Assembly (NCBI RefSeq): GCF_000215935.2
Contig: NZ_AFNU02000007.1
Location: 80,281-144,280, forward strand
Source: Haloplasma contractile SSD-17B
GTDB lineage: Bacteria > Bacillota_I > Bacilli_A > Haloplasmatales > Haloplasmataceae
Direction: 5' to 3'
Length of the DNA stretch: 64,000 bases
Below, piece after piece: positions 33,214-42,190 of the stretch. The translations under genes and the position numbers were made by a program. Within the stretch, counting starts at the first letter, position 1. Each line of letters opens with the position of its first letter. The notes beneath the pieces were generated by a model. It saw only the letters and a program-made list of their open reading frames with translations. It did not search any database and was not told the origin of the DNA.

Positions 33214-34308
33214 TTAACCTCTAAAATAATTATAGAACTCCCTAATGACATTGTTTTCATTAGCATAGTGAAGATCATTGATGTATTTTTTAATTTGGTT
33301 ATCTTCATTTACTTTCATAATTTCAACAAGTTCTCTATTCCTTTTTTCCAGGCGTTTAATATCATCCTGTGATGGGATTTTGTTACTCTTGCTAGAATTA
33401 TTTGATTTAGTGGTAACAACTAGATTCCAGATATCATCTGAGTAGATAAATGACCAAGGGATAACATGATCAATTGATATATCATCCATTGATATTACTT
33501 CACCTGTATAAAAATCACGAACTTCACCTTGAGCAAATTGTAAAAGTAATAGTTTGCGATATTGAGTTAAGTTATTCCGCTTAACCTCCTCATCACCACT
33601 ACCTTTAATTTTATTTGCGATCTTCGGTGAATAATTATATTTTTCTAAAAGTAATGCCCACTTATAATTAAATAACTGTACAAGTATGTTACCTAATAGT
33701 TTAATTTCAATCACATGTTCAGAATCTAATTCAATGTATTTTTCTTTTTTATATAAAGTGTATATGCCAATATCATCGGTATCTTTTACTTTAGGAAACC
33801 TCCAGCAAACATCCTTTGATAAACTAGATGGGATTTCTTTTATAATTGCTTTTGTAAATGCTTGATCTAATTGAAGGTTATTAGATGGGTATACCTTATT
33901 AAACCACTCAGGTTTTGTAGTTTTATATGCTTCCTTATAACTATCAATCAACTTATACGTGATCGTTTCAATAACTGGTCTTTTCTTCTTTTTAACATCC
34001 GATTGTTTTAAATCGAAGTAAAATATCTGATTCCAGTAGTATTTAAGGACTTTTTTACTAATATCCTTAAATGTGATCGTTACTTTTTCATCTTCTATCT
34101 TATCTGGCATATTCATACAGATTTCAATTATAGCTCTACCCCAAGCTAATTTGTATGTATTATCATTATTCATTTCATCTAATATGGTAATCCACTTATC
34201 GATATAATTACTATATTCTATCACACATAACCGCCCCAATATATTAATATTTATATTTCCATTATAAACCTTTTTATTACGATATTCAATTAACTCATGG
34301 TCTGTCAT
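33214..34308 (-). CDS. HNH endonuclease, probable defence protein
   Basis: 364 residues. The C-terminal part has an HNH core: SIDHVIPWSF (first His after Asp), then DDIWNLVVTTKSNNSSKSNKIP, where Asn and the later Asn/Lys match the Cas9/HNH_4-like pattern. The first 230 residues are helical with no recognised domain (…WRFPKVKD…). No partner methylase lies directly adjacent; the position at the edge of the island suggests restriction or anti-phage use. The start lacks a clear ribosome binding site, and the open frame continues upstream into the methyltransferase relic at 34350, so the N-terminus may be altered. Confidence 0.65.
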   Translation of the reverse strand: MTDHELIEYRNKKVYNGNININILGRLCVIEYSNYIDKWITILDEMNNDNTYKLAWGRAIIEICMNMPDKIEDEKVTITFKDISKKVLKYYWNQIFYFDLKQSDVKKKKRPVIETITYKLIDSYKEAYKTTKPEWFNKVYPSNNLQLDQAFTKAIIKEIPSSLSKDVCWRFPKVKDTDDIGIYTLYKKEKYIELDSEHVIEIKLLGNILVQLFNYKWALLLEKYNYSPKIANKIKGSGDEEVKRNNLTQYRKLLLLQFAQGEVRDFYTGEVISMDDISIDHVIPWSFIYSDDIWNLVVTTKSNNSSKSNKIPSQDDIKRLEKRNRELVEIMKVNEDNQIKKYINDLHYANENNVIREFYNYFRG

Positions 34309-34331
34309 GTCATATTCACGAATGTTATAAT

Positions 34332-34406
34332 GCAGTAAAAAGCAAAATTGAAGATGTTAGACCTGATATTGATAGAAGATGGTTGACAATATTTTTGAGA
34401 AAGTAA
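34332..34406 (+). pseudogene. relic of a second methyltransferase gene 3' end
   Basis: Codons 34350-34406 read EDVRPDIDRRWLTIFLRK then TAA, against EDVRPDVDTKWLNVVLRK at the end of the 31644-32216 methyltransferase. A few similar codons extend upstream, then similarity ends at the HNH gene's 5' side. A terminator-like hairpin follows, as in the intact copy. Confidence 0.75.
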
Positions 34407-34421
34407 TTAAAATAAGATAAT

Positions 34422-34443
34422 CAATACAATTATGTAAGTATTG
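34422..34443 (+). terminator. hairpin after the methyltransferase relic
   Basis: CAATAC/GTATTG followed by TTTTTT. It is the counterpart of the terminator at 32221. Confidence 0.5.
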
Positions 34444-34508
34444 TTTTTTATTGTTAAGATAATATATTTATCATTCAGAGGATAGTTCAAAATATGCATG
34501 ATTTCCAT

Positions 34509-34640
34509 TTACACACTTTTTTTAGAATTTAGTATACCTAATTTTAATACTCTATGAATTACTTTCGCCAAATTATTAAATAGGTTCATTTGTTGATTAT
34601 TTCGTCTCCATATGACTGTGTAAACTATGATAAGTTTTTT
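34509..34640 (-). pseudogene. possible coding remnant in the 34.4-34.9 kb gap
   Basis: In 34407-34919, the only protein-like stretch is a minus-strand frame of about 43 codons after a stop (…NQQMNLFNNLAKVIHRVLKL…, ending SKKSV). It has no start codon context. It may be a relic tail; the family is not recognised. Low certainty. Confidence 0.2.
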
Positions 34641-34919
34641 TCAAATCCATTTCTAATAAGGATTAATTTATGCAGTTGTTTAGTGTTATAATTAAATGAT
34701 TTTCTTTCGAATTCTTTCCAATGGGGTTTCAAACTGTTTATTTAGTTAGAATTCCGTCTCAGCATTATAAAAATATACTTACTGAAGAAAAATCAGCTAT
34801 ATCACCTGTATCCAATATATTTCTTTTCAATACTTTTATTTTCTTTCTTGATCTCTATTAAAATTATACCTCTTAATAATAGCCGAGTAATTATATAGTT
34901 TTTCACGAGGACACCAGTC

Positions 34920-37900
34920 CTACTTTAATATCTTCAAAATCGTATCCTTAATCAAATTGTAACGTCTTACGTAGTCATTTTTGATTGTAAAAATTTCTAG
35001 GTTGTGTTTTTTACATATTTGATGCTTTTTATAGTCACGGCTTTTTACCTGTTGATCCGTATAATGTTCAATACCCATTACCTCTATTGCTAATAATGGT
35101 TGCATTTGATGATTGTATAAGACGAAGTCAAAGTGAGCTTGGTTTGCATATAAAAACAAGTCATCGTTATTACTTACATCTAATACATCGGTAACCTTCT
35201 TTTTAGACTCTACTTTTATACGGTCGTTAATGGTGATAAAGTGAGATACGGTGTCAAGTAATTCTTGTTCTGCCTTTGAATTGAACTGTTTGAAGTTTGA
35301 TACTTTACTCTTAAATATTTCATCTGTTTTACCGGAAATAATAACATTTTCAGTATTTCCAATATAGCTGATTAAGTCTACTAGATCATTAGTACCTTGA
35401 TCCTTTTTTGAAAGCTTCTTTATTTCATCTAAATCTGAAATTACGACTAATTCATTTTTAGCCCTTGTTGTCGCGACATTAATAAGTTCCTTATTATTTT
35501 TCACCCAGTCGAATGCCTTTGGATGTGTATCTGAAGTGATACCCAGACTCATAATGATCTTATCTTTTTCATTCCCCTGGAAAGTATGGATTGTACCAAC
35601 TTTAACATCATTCATACCTTCTTTTTGCATGCGCTCCTTTATAAGTTCAGCTTGATTTCGGAACGGAGTAATAATTCCAATATCCTCACATGCATAAGTG
35701 TTCTTGATTTCCTGAACAATCGAATCGACCTCTGTAATTGAGGTGTTTCTTTTCATTGAACTAAATCCATCTACATTTATCGCACGCAATGCTTCAACAT
35801 TGCTCTCTGTATTTAATATTAGTTGGTCATCATAATACTTTTTATTGCTGAAATTAATAATTTCTTTTGCACATCTATAGTGATCTTTAAGCAAAATATA
35901 AAGAGATTGTTTGTCTACCTGCAACATTGTACTTAAGATCGAGTTATCTTTATAATCGTACTCATTTGGTATTTGATAAGTATTTTTTAACTCTTTATTT
36001 CGATAGTCAGATAGTAAGATAATCGGTTTTAATTGATTGGGATCGCCTACAAAGAGTGCACGTTCCGCTCGTGTAAGTGGTATTAATGACTTTGCAACAT
36101 CACATTGCCCAGCTTCATCCATGATTAACAAATCAAAGACCGGTTTTGGTTCACCCAGTTTATAAGCTGAAATGTTTGTTGATATGATTGTAGGAAATAC
36201 ACGTAATACTTTACGAAGGTTGTTGCTCTTTCTGATATAATCATTAAATTCCCTTACCTTTTTCTTGACATTATCTGCATCAGTGTCACTCATAAGAATA
36301 ATCTCTCTTAATGATTTATAACTACTTTCTTTTAAGAGCATCCAGCGCTTTAAAGACTTATAGAATAGATAACTTGATAAGATAGCCTCATCCACCTGGA
36401 GTAAATTTATGATTTCAAATTCATCAATTTCTTTGATTCCCTTTAATTCATTACTAAGTTTTCCTTTTTCTTCTTCTAGCTTTGATACCTTATTAAATTT
36501 AACAAACTCATCAAGTTCCTTATTTTCGTTAAAAATCTTTATCATATTTTCAATGGCACTTATTTTTTCTATAAGTACCTCACGTTCTTCATAATCTTTT
36601 AGTACACGATTTATTTTCTTGATGTCAGTTTGTATTTTATCTTCAAGTACATCTAGCGTGCGATCTAAGTTTTCAAAATCCTCTGGTAATGTTTGATATA
36701 TCTTTTTTACTCGTCTAAGTGTCTTTGTTATTTCGTCATTGTTACCAAGTCGTAAGATTGGAAAGGCAGTCTTATTTCCTTTATAGCACAGTGCCTCGAA
36801 CTTACGATAAATCCCGTTGATTGCTTCATTGTTATTCGACGTAATCAGTACCGTTAAGTCATTATAAAATGCAGTCAGCAACGTGTTGAAGATTGTTGTT
36901 GTCTTACCTGTACCTGGAGGGCCTTGTACGTAAGTGACATCCTGGTTAACTGAGTTATAGATGACCCTGAGTTGGGAAAGATTGACCTTTGTATCAGACA
37001 ATAAAATCTGATGTTTTTTCCGTCTCTGGTTAATCGTACCCACTGCTCCAAAGAATGCCTTAAGTGGTCTTGTTAATTGACTTTCAGAAAATAAAGTTTG
37101 TATTGCCTTATATTCTGATCGCAAGTTTATCATAAACCTTTTTGTAAACTGGAAGACATAAGGACGTTCATCTATAACATGTCCACGTTTAAGATTATTG
37201 CTAATCGATTCGATATAATACTCACGATTGTCATCAAACTGGTCAATAAACGTTTCGGTGGATTCATCGATATACCTTGAAAGTTTAAAGTTACTTGTCT
37301 CTATATTATATTTCGGTAAATCACTTGCCTTTAAAGTTTTCGTTGTAACATCTAATAACAGTTCGTAATACCGAATTGGTATAATACCAACATTACTCGC
37401 AATTGCTAGCGTATTGATTCCTAGTTTAATTTTCTTATAACCATGTTTCTTATTGAGTTCCTTTTGGTTTATTTTAATATGTTTTACGACATTTTTAAAT
37501 TGATCATTGTTAAGTTTTATATTGTTATCTCGCTTAAATGAGTCGGTGTCGAGTCCACTTAACTCTGTATATTTACGTTCATAAAGCTGACTGTCTTCTT
37601 TATAGCAAGTTTCATAGTAGTTCAATACTTTCTCCTCTATCATATAAAAGTCGAGCCATCTAAACTGCTCATAGTTATTTATGATTTTATCAATTAAATA
37701 CTCTGGTTTCTCATAGGTAGTCTCCTCAATGACTCGTACTGATTTAAATTTATTAAAGTAGACTGTAGCACTTGCCATATACCCCTTATTATGATCGCGT
37801 TCATACATTTCATGATTAAACATCTCAACTTCAAATTTTTTATATTTGGGATGGATGTCTTTTATTGCACACCAAAAACGAGTATCTCCTTTTTCATTTT

Positions 37901-37967
37901 GATACTCGACTGTAAGCCACTTACCTTCTTTTATCGCCTTTGATATTTCGACTCCTTTTTTACTCAT
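34920..37967 (-). CDS. SF1 (UPF1-like) helicase with C-terminal PD-(D/E)XK-like nuclease
   Basis: 1015 residues. The N-terminal segment (residues 1-90) has a WYL-like strand pattern (WLTVEYQNEKGDTRFWCAI). The helicase core has Walker A GPPGTGKTTT at 349-358, a long helical/coiled-coil insert (about 410-560), Walker B IMDEAGQ near 620 with GDPNQLKP after it, then GTIHTFQGNEKD and NVATTRAKNELVV. The last about 120 residues (HFDFVLY…LLAIEVMG…YKKHQICKKHNLEIF) fit the DUF2726-type PD-(D/E)XK nuclease. It probably unwinds and cuts foreign nucleic acid. It is a single gene next to McrBC. Confidence 0.75.
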   Translation of the reverse strand: MSKKGVEISKAIKEGKWLTVEYQNEKGDTRFWCAIKDIHPKYKKFEVEMFNHEMYERDHNKGYMASATVYFNKFKSVRVIEETTYEKPEYLIDKIINNYEQFRWLDFYMIEEKVLNYYETCYKEDSQLYERKYTELSGLDTDSFKRDNNIKLNNDQFKNVVKHIKINQKELNKKHGYKKIKLGINTLAIASNVGIIPIRYYELLLDVTTKTLKASDLPKYNIETSNFKLSRYIDESTETFIDQFDDNREYYIESISNNLKRGHVIDERPYVFQFTKRFMINLRSEYKAIQTLFSESQLTRPLKAFFGAVGTINQRRKKHQILLSDTKVNLSQLRVIYNSVNQDVTYVQGPPGTGKTTTIFNTLLTAFYNDLTVLITSNNNEAINGIYRKFEALCYKGNKTAFPILRLGNNDEITKTLRRVKKIYQTLPEDFENLDRTLDVLEDKIQTDIKKINRVLKDYEEREVLIEKISAIENMIKIFNENKELDEFVKFNKVSKLEEEKGKLSNELKGIKEIDEFEIINLLQVDEAILSSYLFYKSLKRWMLLKESSYKSLREIILMSDTDADNVKKKVREFNDYIRKSNNLRKVLRVFPTIISTNISAYKLGEPKPVFDLLIMDEAGQCDVAKSLIPLTRAERALFVGDPNQLKPIILLSDYRNKELKNTYQIPNEYDYKDNSILSTMLQVDKQSLYILLKDHYRCAKEIINFSNKKYYDDQLILNTESNVEALRAINVDGFSSMKRNTSITEVDSIVQEIKNTYACEDIGIITPFRNQAELIKERMQKEGMNDVKVGTIHTFQGNEKDKIIMSLGITSDTHPKAFDWVKNNKELINVATTRAKNELVVISDLDEIKKLSKKDQGTNDLVDLISYIGNTENVIISGKTDEIFKSKVSNFKQFNSKAEQELLDTVSHFITINDRIKVESKKKVTDVLDVSNNDDLFLYANQAHFDFVLYNHQMQPLLAIEVMGIEHYTDQQVKSRDYKKHQICKKHNLEIFTIKNDYVRRYNLIKDTILKILK

Positions 37968-38100
37968 ATTTCAACAACCCCAATTGTTAAATTTTGTATT
38001 TATTATATTATATTGTTGATTATAGCAGGAAATAGAAAAAATAACAAAAATGAAGATACTTTATATAAAAACAACTAAATAAACAGAGAAATATATGATG

Positions 38101-38134
38101 ATAGGCTTATCAAAAAGTTATTTGATAAGCCTAT
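38101..38134 (-). terminator. terminator of the mcrBC operon
   Basis: 12-bp stem ATAGGCTTATCA/TGATAAGCCTAT, 20 bases past the mcrC stop; short T tracts on both sides. Confidence 0.75.
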
Positions 38135-38154
38135 TTATAACAAAATATTCTATT

Positions 38155-39411
38155 TTAATATAAACTGTTCACTAGAATATTAGACATCATTTGAAACTCT
38201 TCACCCAAATCTATTATCACAACTTTTATTTGAAGTGTATGGTTATATACCGGTATATCAATCTTTGAGATAATTGGTCCATTCTCGTTATAGTGTAAAA
38301 ACTTAGGATATACTAATGCGACATGATTACATCGGTTTTTTACACTATATGCTAACATTTGATAGATATCAGATTGAGATATTTTTAAATTGCCATTTTG
38401 GTCTATTGCCTCTTTGTACTTAGCATCTAATATTAGCCTAACCTGGTTGTGTTCATCTAGTAATGATATATCAGGGTTTAATTGCACAAAGTTTTTATCA
38501 TTTAATTTACCTAGATAGTTAACAGGACCTTGGTATTTAGGTGTCAACTTCTCATTCTCTGAATTATATGATATTAGTTCAAATAAATATTTTTCAAATA
38601 ATCGGTTAACTGGTACTAAAAAACTAAATGTAAAGTCATCACCTTTATTAAGGTTTGGTTGTGAATTTTCATAGAATAATTTAGCCATATTGAAAACAGG
38701 TCTATATACACTATTTAGACGTGTGAATTTTACCGTTTTCCATATCTCATTTGTTATTTTAATAGGTTTTACATCCTCTAGCCATAGCAATGCTTGCTTT
38801 AACTTAATTTTATTTTCCTGTATTTTCGTTATTACTATTAAATGTTGAATAATAGTCTTGAAAATACGATTTAATAAAATATTAGTAGAAAAATCATCAT
38901 AGGACACATGATGAATATGATGTCTAAAACTGTTTTGCTTTATTGATTCTGTAAAGTCAATTTTACCTTTAATAAAACTTTGATTTTCTGAATGTTGAAT
39001 GTATCCTCTATTCACATCCCGTTTTAATAAATTTAACAACTGATCTATAAATAAGGTAATGTATAACTCTAATAAATCACCATTGTATGTTGATAACTTT
39101 TGTGGACTTGGAATCCTTTTTATGCTAATAAAACGAGAGTGATAGAGCATTTTTACTAAAAGATCAAAAGATTGATTAAACACTTCCTCACTTGAGTACC
39201 AAGTGATTTTAGGATAAATCATGAGCCGTGTCTTGTTTATATGAACGAAACCAACATAATGTTTTATTAATAATTTACCATCTGCTTCTAATGAAACATT
39301 ATTTTCACCAATTATCGATTTTAAATCTAATATATCTGCTTCTTGTTCTTTAGTAAGCGTTAACCCTATAGACTGGTCTTCAAAAATTTTTATCAGACTA
39401 CTTTTATTCAT
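38155..39411 (-). CDS. mcrC: McrC-like subunit of 5-methylcytosine restriction system
   Basis: 418 residues. The N-terminal half carries the McrC pattern (HYVGFVHINKTRLMIYPKI; GYIQHSENQSFIKGKID). The C-terminal half carries a PD-(D/E)XK nuclease: LNPDISLLDEHNQVRLILDAKYK, with Asp and the D-A-K catalytic residues. McrC joins the McrB AAA+ ring and cuts DNA carrying modified cytosine. I chose ATG at 39411: GAGG lies 8 bases before it and it overlaps the mcrB stop by 8 bases (ATGAATAA), showing coupling. Confidence 0.87.
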   Translation of the reverse strand: MNKSSLIKIFEDQSIGLTLTKEQEADILDLKSIIGENNVSLEADGKLLIKHYVGFVHINKTRLMIYPKITWYSSEEVFNQSFDLLVKMLYHSRFISIKRIPSPQKLSTYNGDLLELYITLFIDQLLNLLKRDVNRGYIQHSENQSFIKGKIDFTESIKQNSFRHHIHHVSYDDFSTNILLNRIFKTIIQHLIVITKIQENKIKLKQALLWLEDVKPIKITNEIWKTVKFTRLNSVYRPVFNMAKLFYENSQPNLNKGDDFTFSFLVPVNRLFEKYLFELISYNSENEKLTPKYQGPVNYLGKLNDKNFVQLNPDISLLDEHNQVRLILDAKYKEAIDQNGNLKISQSDIYQMLAYSVKNRCNHVALVYPKFLHYNENGPIISKIDIPVYNHTLQIKVVIIDLGEEFQMMSNILVNSLY

Positions 39412-41722
39412 GATTATCCTCAAAATATAAAGAAACTAATTGTTCTTCAAATTCAGACTTACCATTTGACTGAGTAGATGTACTTAAGAAGTTAACATTA
39501 CCATTTTTATTATAAAATTTGTTTCCAACAATATAAATCAGAGAATCTACATCATTATAAAAATATTCGCTTAGTAATGGTAATATTTTAAAGTACCATG
39601 TATTATACAAATCATCTAAAGAAGCAATTCCCATCAAGTAGGCATGACCAATTCTATGATCACGATCAAAACGATTAACAATTTTCTTGTTTATAAGATC
39701 TAATAGCTTTTTTAGATCCACGGTATCATTAATGATTGGATTATCGGACTCAGATAGAACACTAGAATCTGGTTCTACTTCAACAAATGTAAAACGTCTT
39801 CTAAGTGCTGTGTCTATTGTGGCAATGGAACGGTCAGCTGTATTCATAGTACCAATAATATACAGGTTGTTAGGTACTGTAAATTCCTTTTTAGAGTATG
39901 GTAGATAAATTTTTAGTTTTCCTCTTTTATCATCTTCAATCAAAGTGATTAATTCCCCAAAGATTTTCGATATATTTCCTCTGTTGATTTCATCTATTAC
40001 CATATAGTATGGCTTTATTTGCTTATTATCTTCAGTTGTTTTATTTTTAGTATGCTCTAAGATCATGTCTACTACATTCGGAATAGAAATTCGTTTGCTC
40101 AATGAATAGATTGTTTTCATCGTTAGTGCTTTGTTATTGTTATATTTTAAGATATTAATTGGATATTCTAAATCTTTAAACCACTCCACGTTTCTTCTAT
40201 GACGATACGTATCACGACCCTCTTCGTATTCATATTCACCTTTTACAACGCCTATCATTCGAACGGTCTCTCTCGAATCATAAACCATCACAATATCTCC
40301 ATTTGAAATCTTATTGACAAAAGCATCAATTGTATTCGCATTTTGAGTGGGATTATCACCAAATTCACTGCTATCGAGAGAATTTAATATATCATCATAG
40401 GTCATTTCACTAAAATCTTGATTTTCAAAATGAATTGCAATCTGATTTGTATAAATACATTCCTGATAAATGGAATTATCATTTCTTTTTCCTAATGATA
40501 TCTTCCATACTGTACTGTCAGAATTAATCATATCAACATAATGCGCATTATTTTGATTCTTTATGATTTCTTTTCCAGCATTTATACTATGTTCCTTAAA
40601 CACGCCATTCTCAATTTTATAACCGATTTCATCATTTTGATTACTATCTATAACGGGACGAATCCCCTCTATAAACTCCTCATAAGAATAAGACTGATGA
40701 AACGTTATATATTTTACACGTTTTTCACTTTCTGCCTGTTCAAAATTACTGTTTGAATTGAAGTGTTTTTTCTCGAATGTATCAATGATTTTCTCAGTAG
40801 CATAAGTTTTACCTGTACCAGGAGGACCATATAAAATCATATTAGCATTAAAGTTTAATAAGTCTGCATATTCCTCATAACCACTTTCATCCTCTGATTG
40901 ATTATTTAGATGTAAAGTACTTTTATTTAAATTTGAAGTATCTTCTTTTTCATTAGATTGAGAGGGGGTATATGTTCGTTTCCTACCAACTAATAAATTA
41001 TCATATAGTTTTATTGGATTGGCTACTTTAAAGTAACCACTTTTTTCTAAACCACCTATAACAGATATCAAAAATTTCTTCTTATTTGTAGCATTATCCT
41101 CAATCGAATATTGCTTTAATTCTCTAATCGTATATTTGCCATCCTCTTTGTTTCGCTCTTCGTATAAGTCATTAAACTCTTTGTAAGTATTAAAAGAACC
41201 ATCGTAAAACTGCTCAATCTGTTTTATTCGCATTTCATCAAGGTTGTTAATCGTTACTCGTATATCACCATCTTTGTATTCGATGTCAGCATCGTCCAAT
41301 GCTATATAGATATTTATTCCATTATTTTTAAATTCAATATCTTTTGGATGGGGACACTTACTAGTCGTTTTTATAGGAATAAAACCCAGACTTTTAACAC
41401 TCTTTGTAGATTTATTAACTAAATTTAAATTGTGGATAAAATGTTTATATCGAGTAAAATCATTTGTCGTATTCACATCTTTAAACCGTTTTATTTCCTC
41501 AAATCTTAAAACACCTTTGTCTCTCGGATTTACTGGATTGTCCATTTCAGTATATTCTGTTGCTTTCCAAAGACCTATTATATTACCTTTATAACTTGCG
41601 TAAACATAGTCTCCTACTTCTACCTCCCCATACCATGGGCTTCCTTCTGCACCTGCTGAATAATACTTTCTTTTAATTTGATCTGGATTATGCTTACTAA
41701 ATTTACCAATAAACAACTTCAT
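39404..41722 (-). CDS. mcrB: McrB-like AAA+ GTPase with an inserted EVE-like domain
   Basis: 772 residues. Residues 1-140 form an EVE/PUA-like reader (SPWYGEVEVGDYVYAS), followed by a helical linker. The AAA+ core has Walker A GPPGTGKT at 299-306 and Walker B VIDEINRGN at 575-583, the latter being the McrB signature, then GTMNTADRSI and DTALRRRF (sensor and arginine finger). Walker A and B are 275 residues apart against about 80 in E. coli McrB. The extra block (about 400-545: WKISLGKRND…GDIVMVYDSRETVRMIGVVKG) itself looks EVE-like. AGGAGG lies 7 bases before the ATG. Confidence 0.85.
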   Translation of the reverse strand: MKLFIGKFSKHNPDQIKRKYYSAGAEGSPWYGEVEVGDYVYASYKGNIIGLWKATEYTEMDNPVNPRDKGVLRFEEIKRFKDVNTTNDFTRYKHFIHNLNLVNKSTKSVKSLGFIPIKTTSKCPHPKDIEFKNNGINIYIALDDADIEYKDGDIRVTINNLDEMRIKQIEQFYDGSFNTYKEFNDLYEERNKEDGKYTIRELKQYSIEDNATNKKKFLISVIGGLEKSGYFKVANPIKLYDNLLVGRKRTYTPSQSNEKEDTSNLNKSTLHLNNQSEDESGYEEYADLLNFNANMILYGPPGTGKTYATEKIIDTFEKKHFNSNSNFEQAESEKRVKYITFHQSYSYEEFIEGIRPVIDSNQNDEIGYKIENGVFKEHSINAGKEIIKNQNNAHYVDMINSDSTVWKISLGKRNDNSIYQECIYTNQIAIHFENQDFSEMTYDDILNSLDSSEFGDNPTQNANTIDAFVNKISNGDIVMVYDSRETVRMIGVVKGEYEYEEGRDTYRHRRNVEWFKDLEYPINILKYNNNKALTMKTIYSLSKRISIPNVVDMILEHTKNKTTEDNKQIKPYYMVIDEINRGNISKIFGELITLIEDDKRGKLKIYLPYSKKEFTVPNNLYIIGTMNTADRSIATIDTALRRRFTFVEVEPDSSVLSESDNPIINDTVDLKKLLDLINKKIVNRFDRDHRIGHAYLMGIASLDDLYNTWYFKILPLLSEYFYNDVDSLIYIVGNKFYNKNGNVNFLSTSTQSNGKSEFEEQLVSLYFEDNHE

Positions 41723-41805
41723 TTTATTACCTCCTAATTTTTACCACCAAATTTACATCAATTATAACAGATAATTCTATATATTTCGATAACAACCTTA
41801 AGAAT

Positions 41806-42052
41806 ATGAATAAGGATATACAGAGTTATGACCCAGCATAAGATTCATCTAACAACTTTGACAAGTATGCATTTTTCATTATTCAAGGATATCTTAAAAA
41901 TGATTTTACTAAGCAGACGCGTATTCGTAACAATGAAGTATCATTTGAAGATGATACGACTGACATTAGTAGACCAAACTTTACAGCAATGCTTGAAGTC
42001 GATGAGATGCTCAATATCTTACCGGATAAAGAGCATAAAATAAGGTTTACTT
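41806..42052 (+). pseudogene. relic coding segment beside mcrB
   Basis: A plus-strand frame reads from ATG at 41806 through a stop at 41839. It resumes as sensible protein (…YAFFIIQGYLKNDFTKQ…ISRPNFTAMLEVDEML…). It runs opposite to mcrB and the ADP-ribosylglycohydrolase gene. The in-frame stop and lack of a ribosome binding site mark it as decayed. I cannot name the family. Otherwise 41723-42190 is empty. Confidence 0.4.
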
Positions 42053-42095
42053 CAAATCTATTTCTACAAACAATTATATATATAACCACTAAAAA

Positions 42096-42125
42096 AAGAG
42101 CAAATCCAAATATGAAAATGCTCTT
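42096..42125 (-). terminator. terminator after ADP-ribosylglycohydrolase gene
   Basis: Stem AAGAGCA/TGCTCTT followed on the minus strand by seven T's, about 65 bases past the stop. Confidence 0.75.
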
Positions 42126-42190
42126 ATTTTCATGCGGCAAACTAAATTAACTGTTAACTCTTTTAGATTATTGAACTCTCATAAATACTC

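Noticed and set aside
32216..34450. Integrative element bounded by the duplicated methyltransferase gene ends
   Set aside because: No integrase or recombinase lies between the copies and they are too diverged for a recent insertion; kept only as an old duplication.
41883..42140. Minus-strand ORF of 85 codons near 42 kb
   Set aside because: It runs through a terminator hairpin and across the relic on the other strand; no ribosome binding site.
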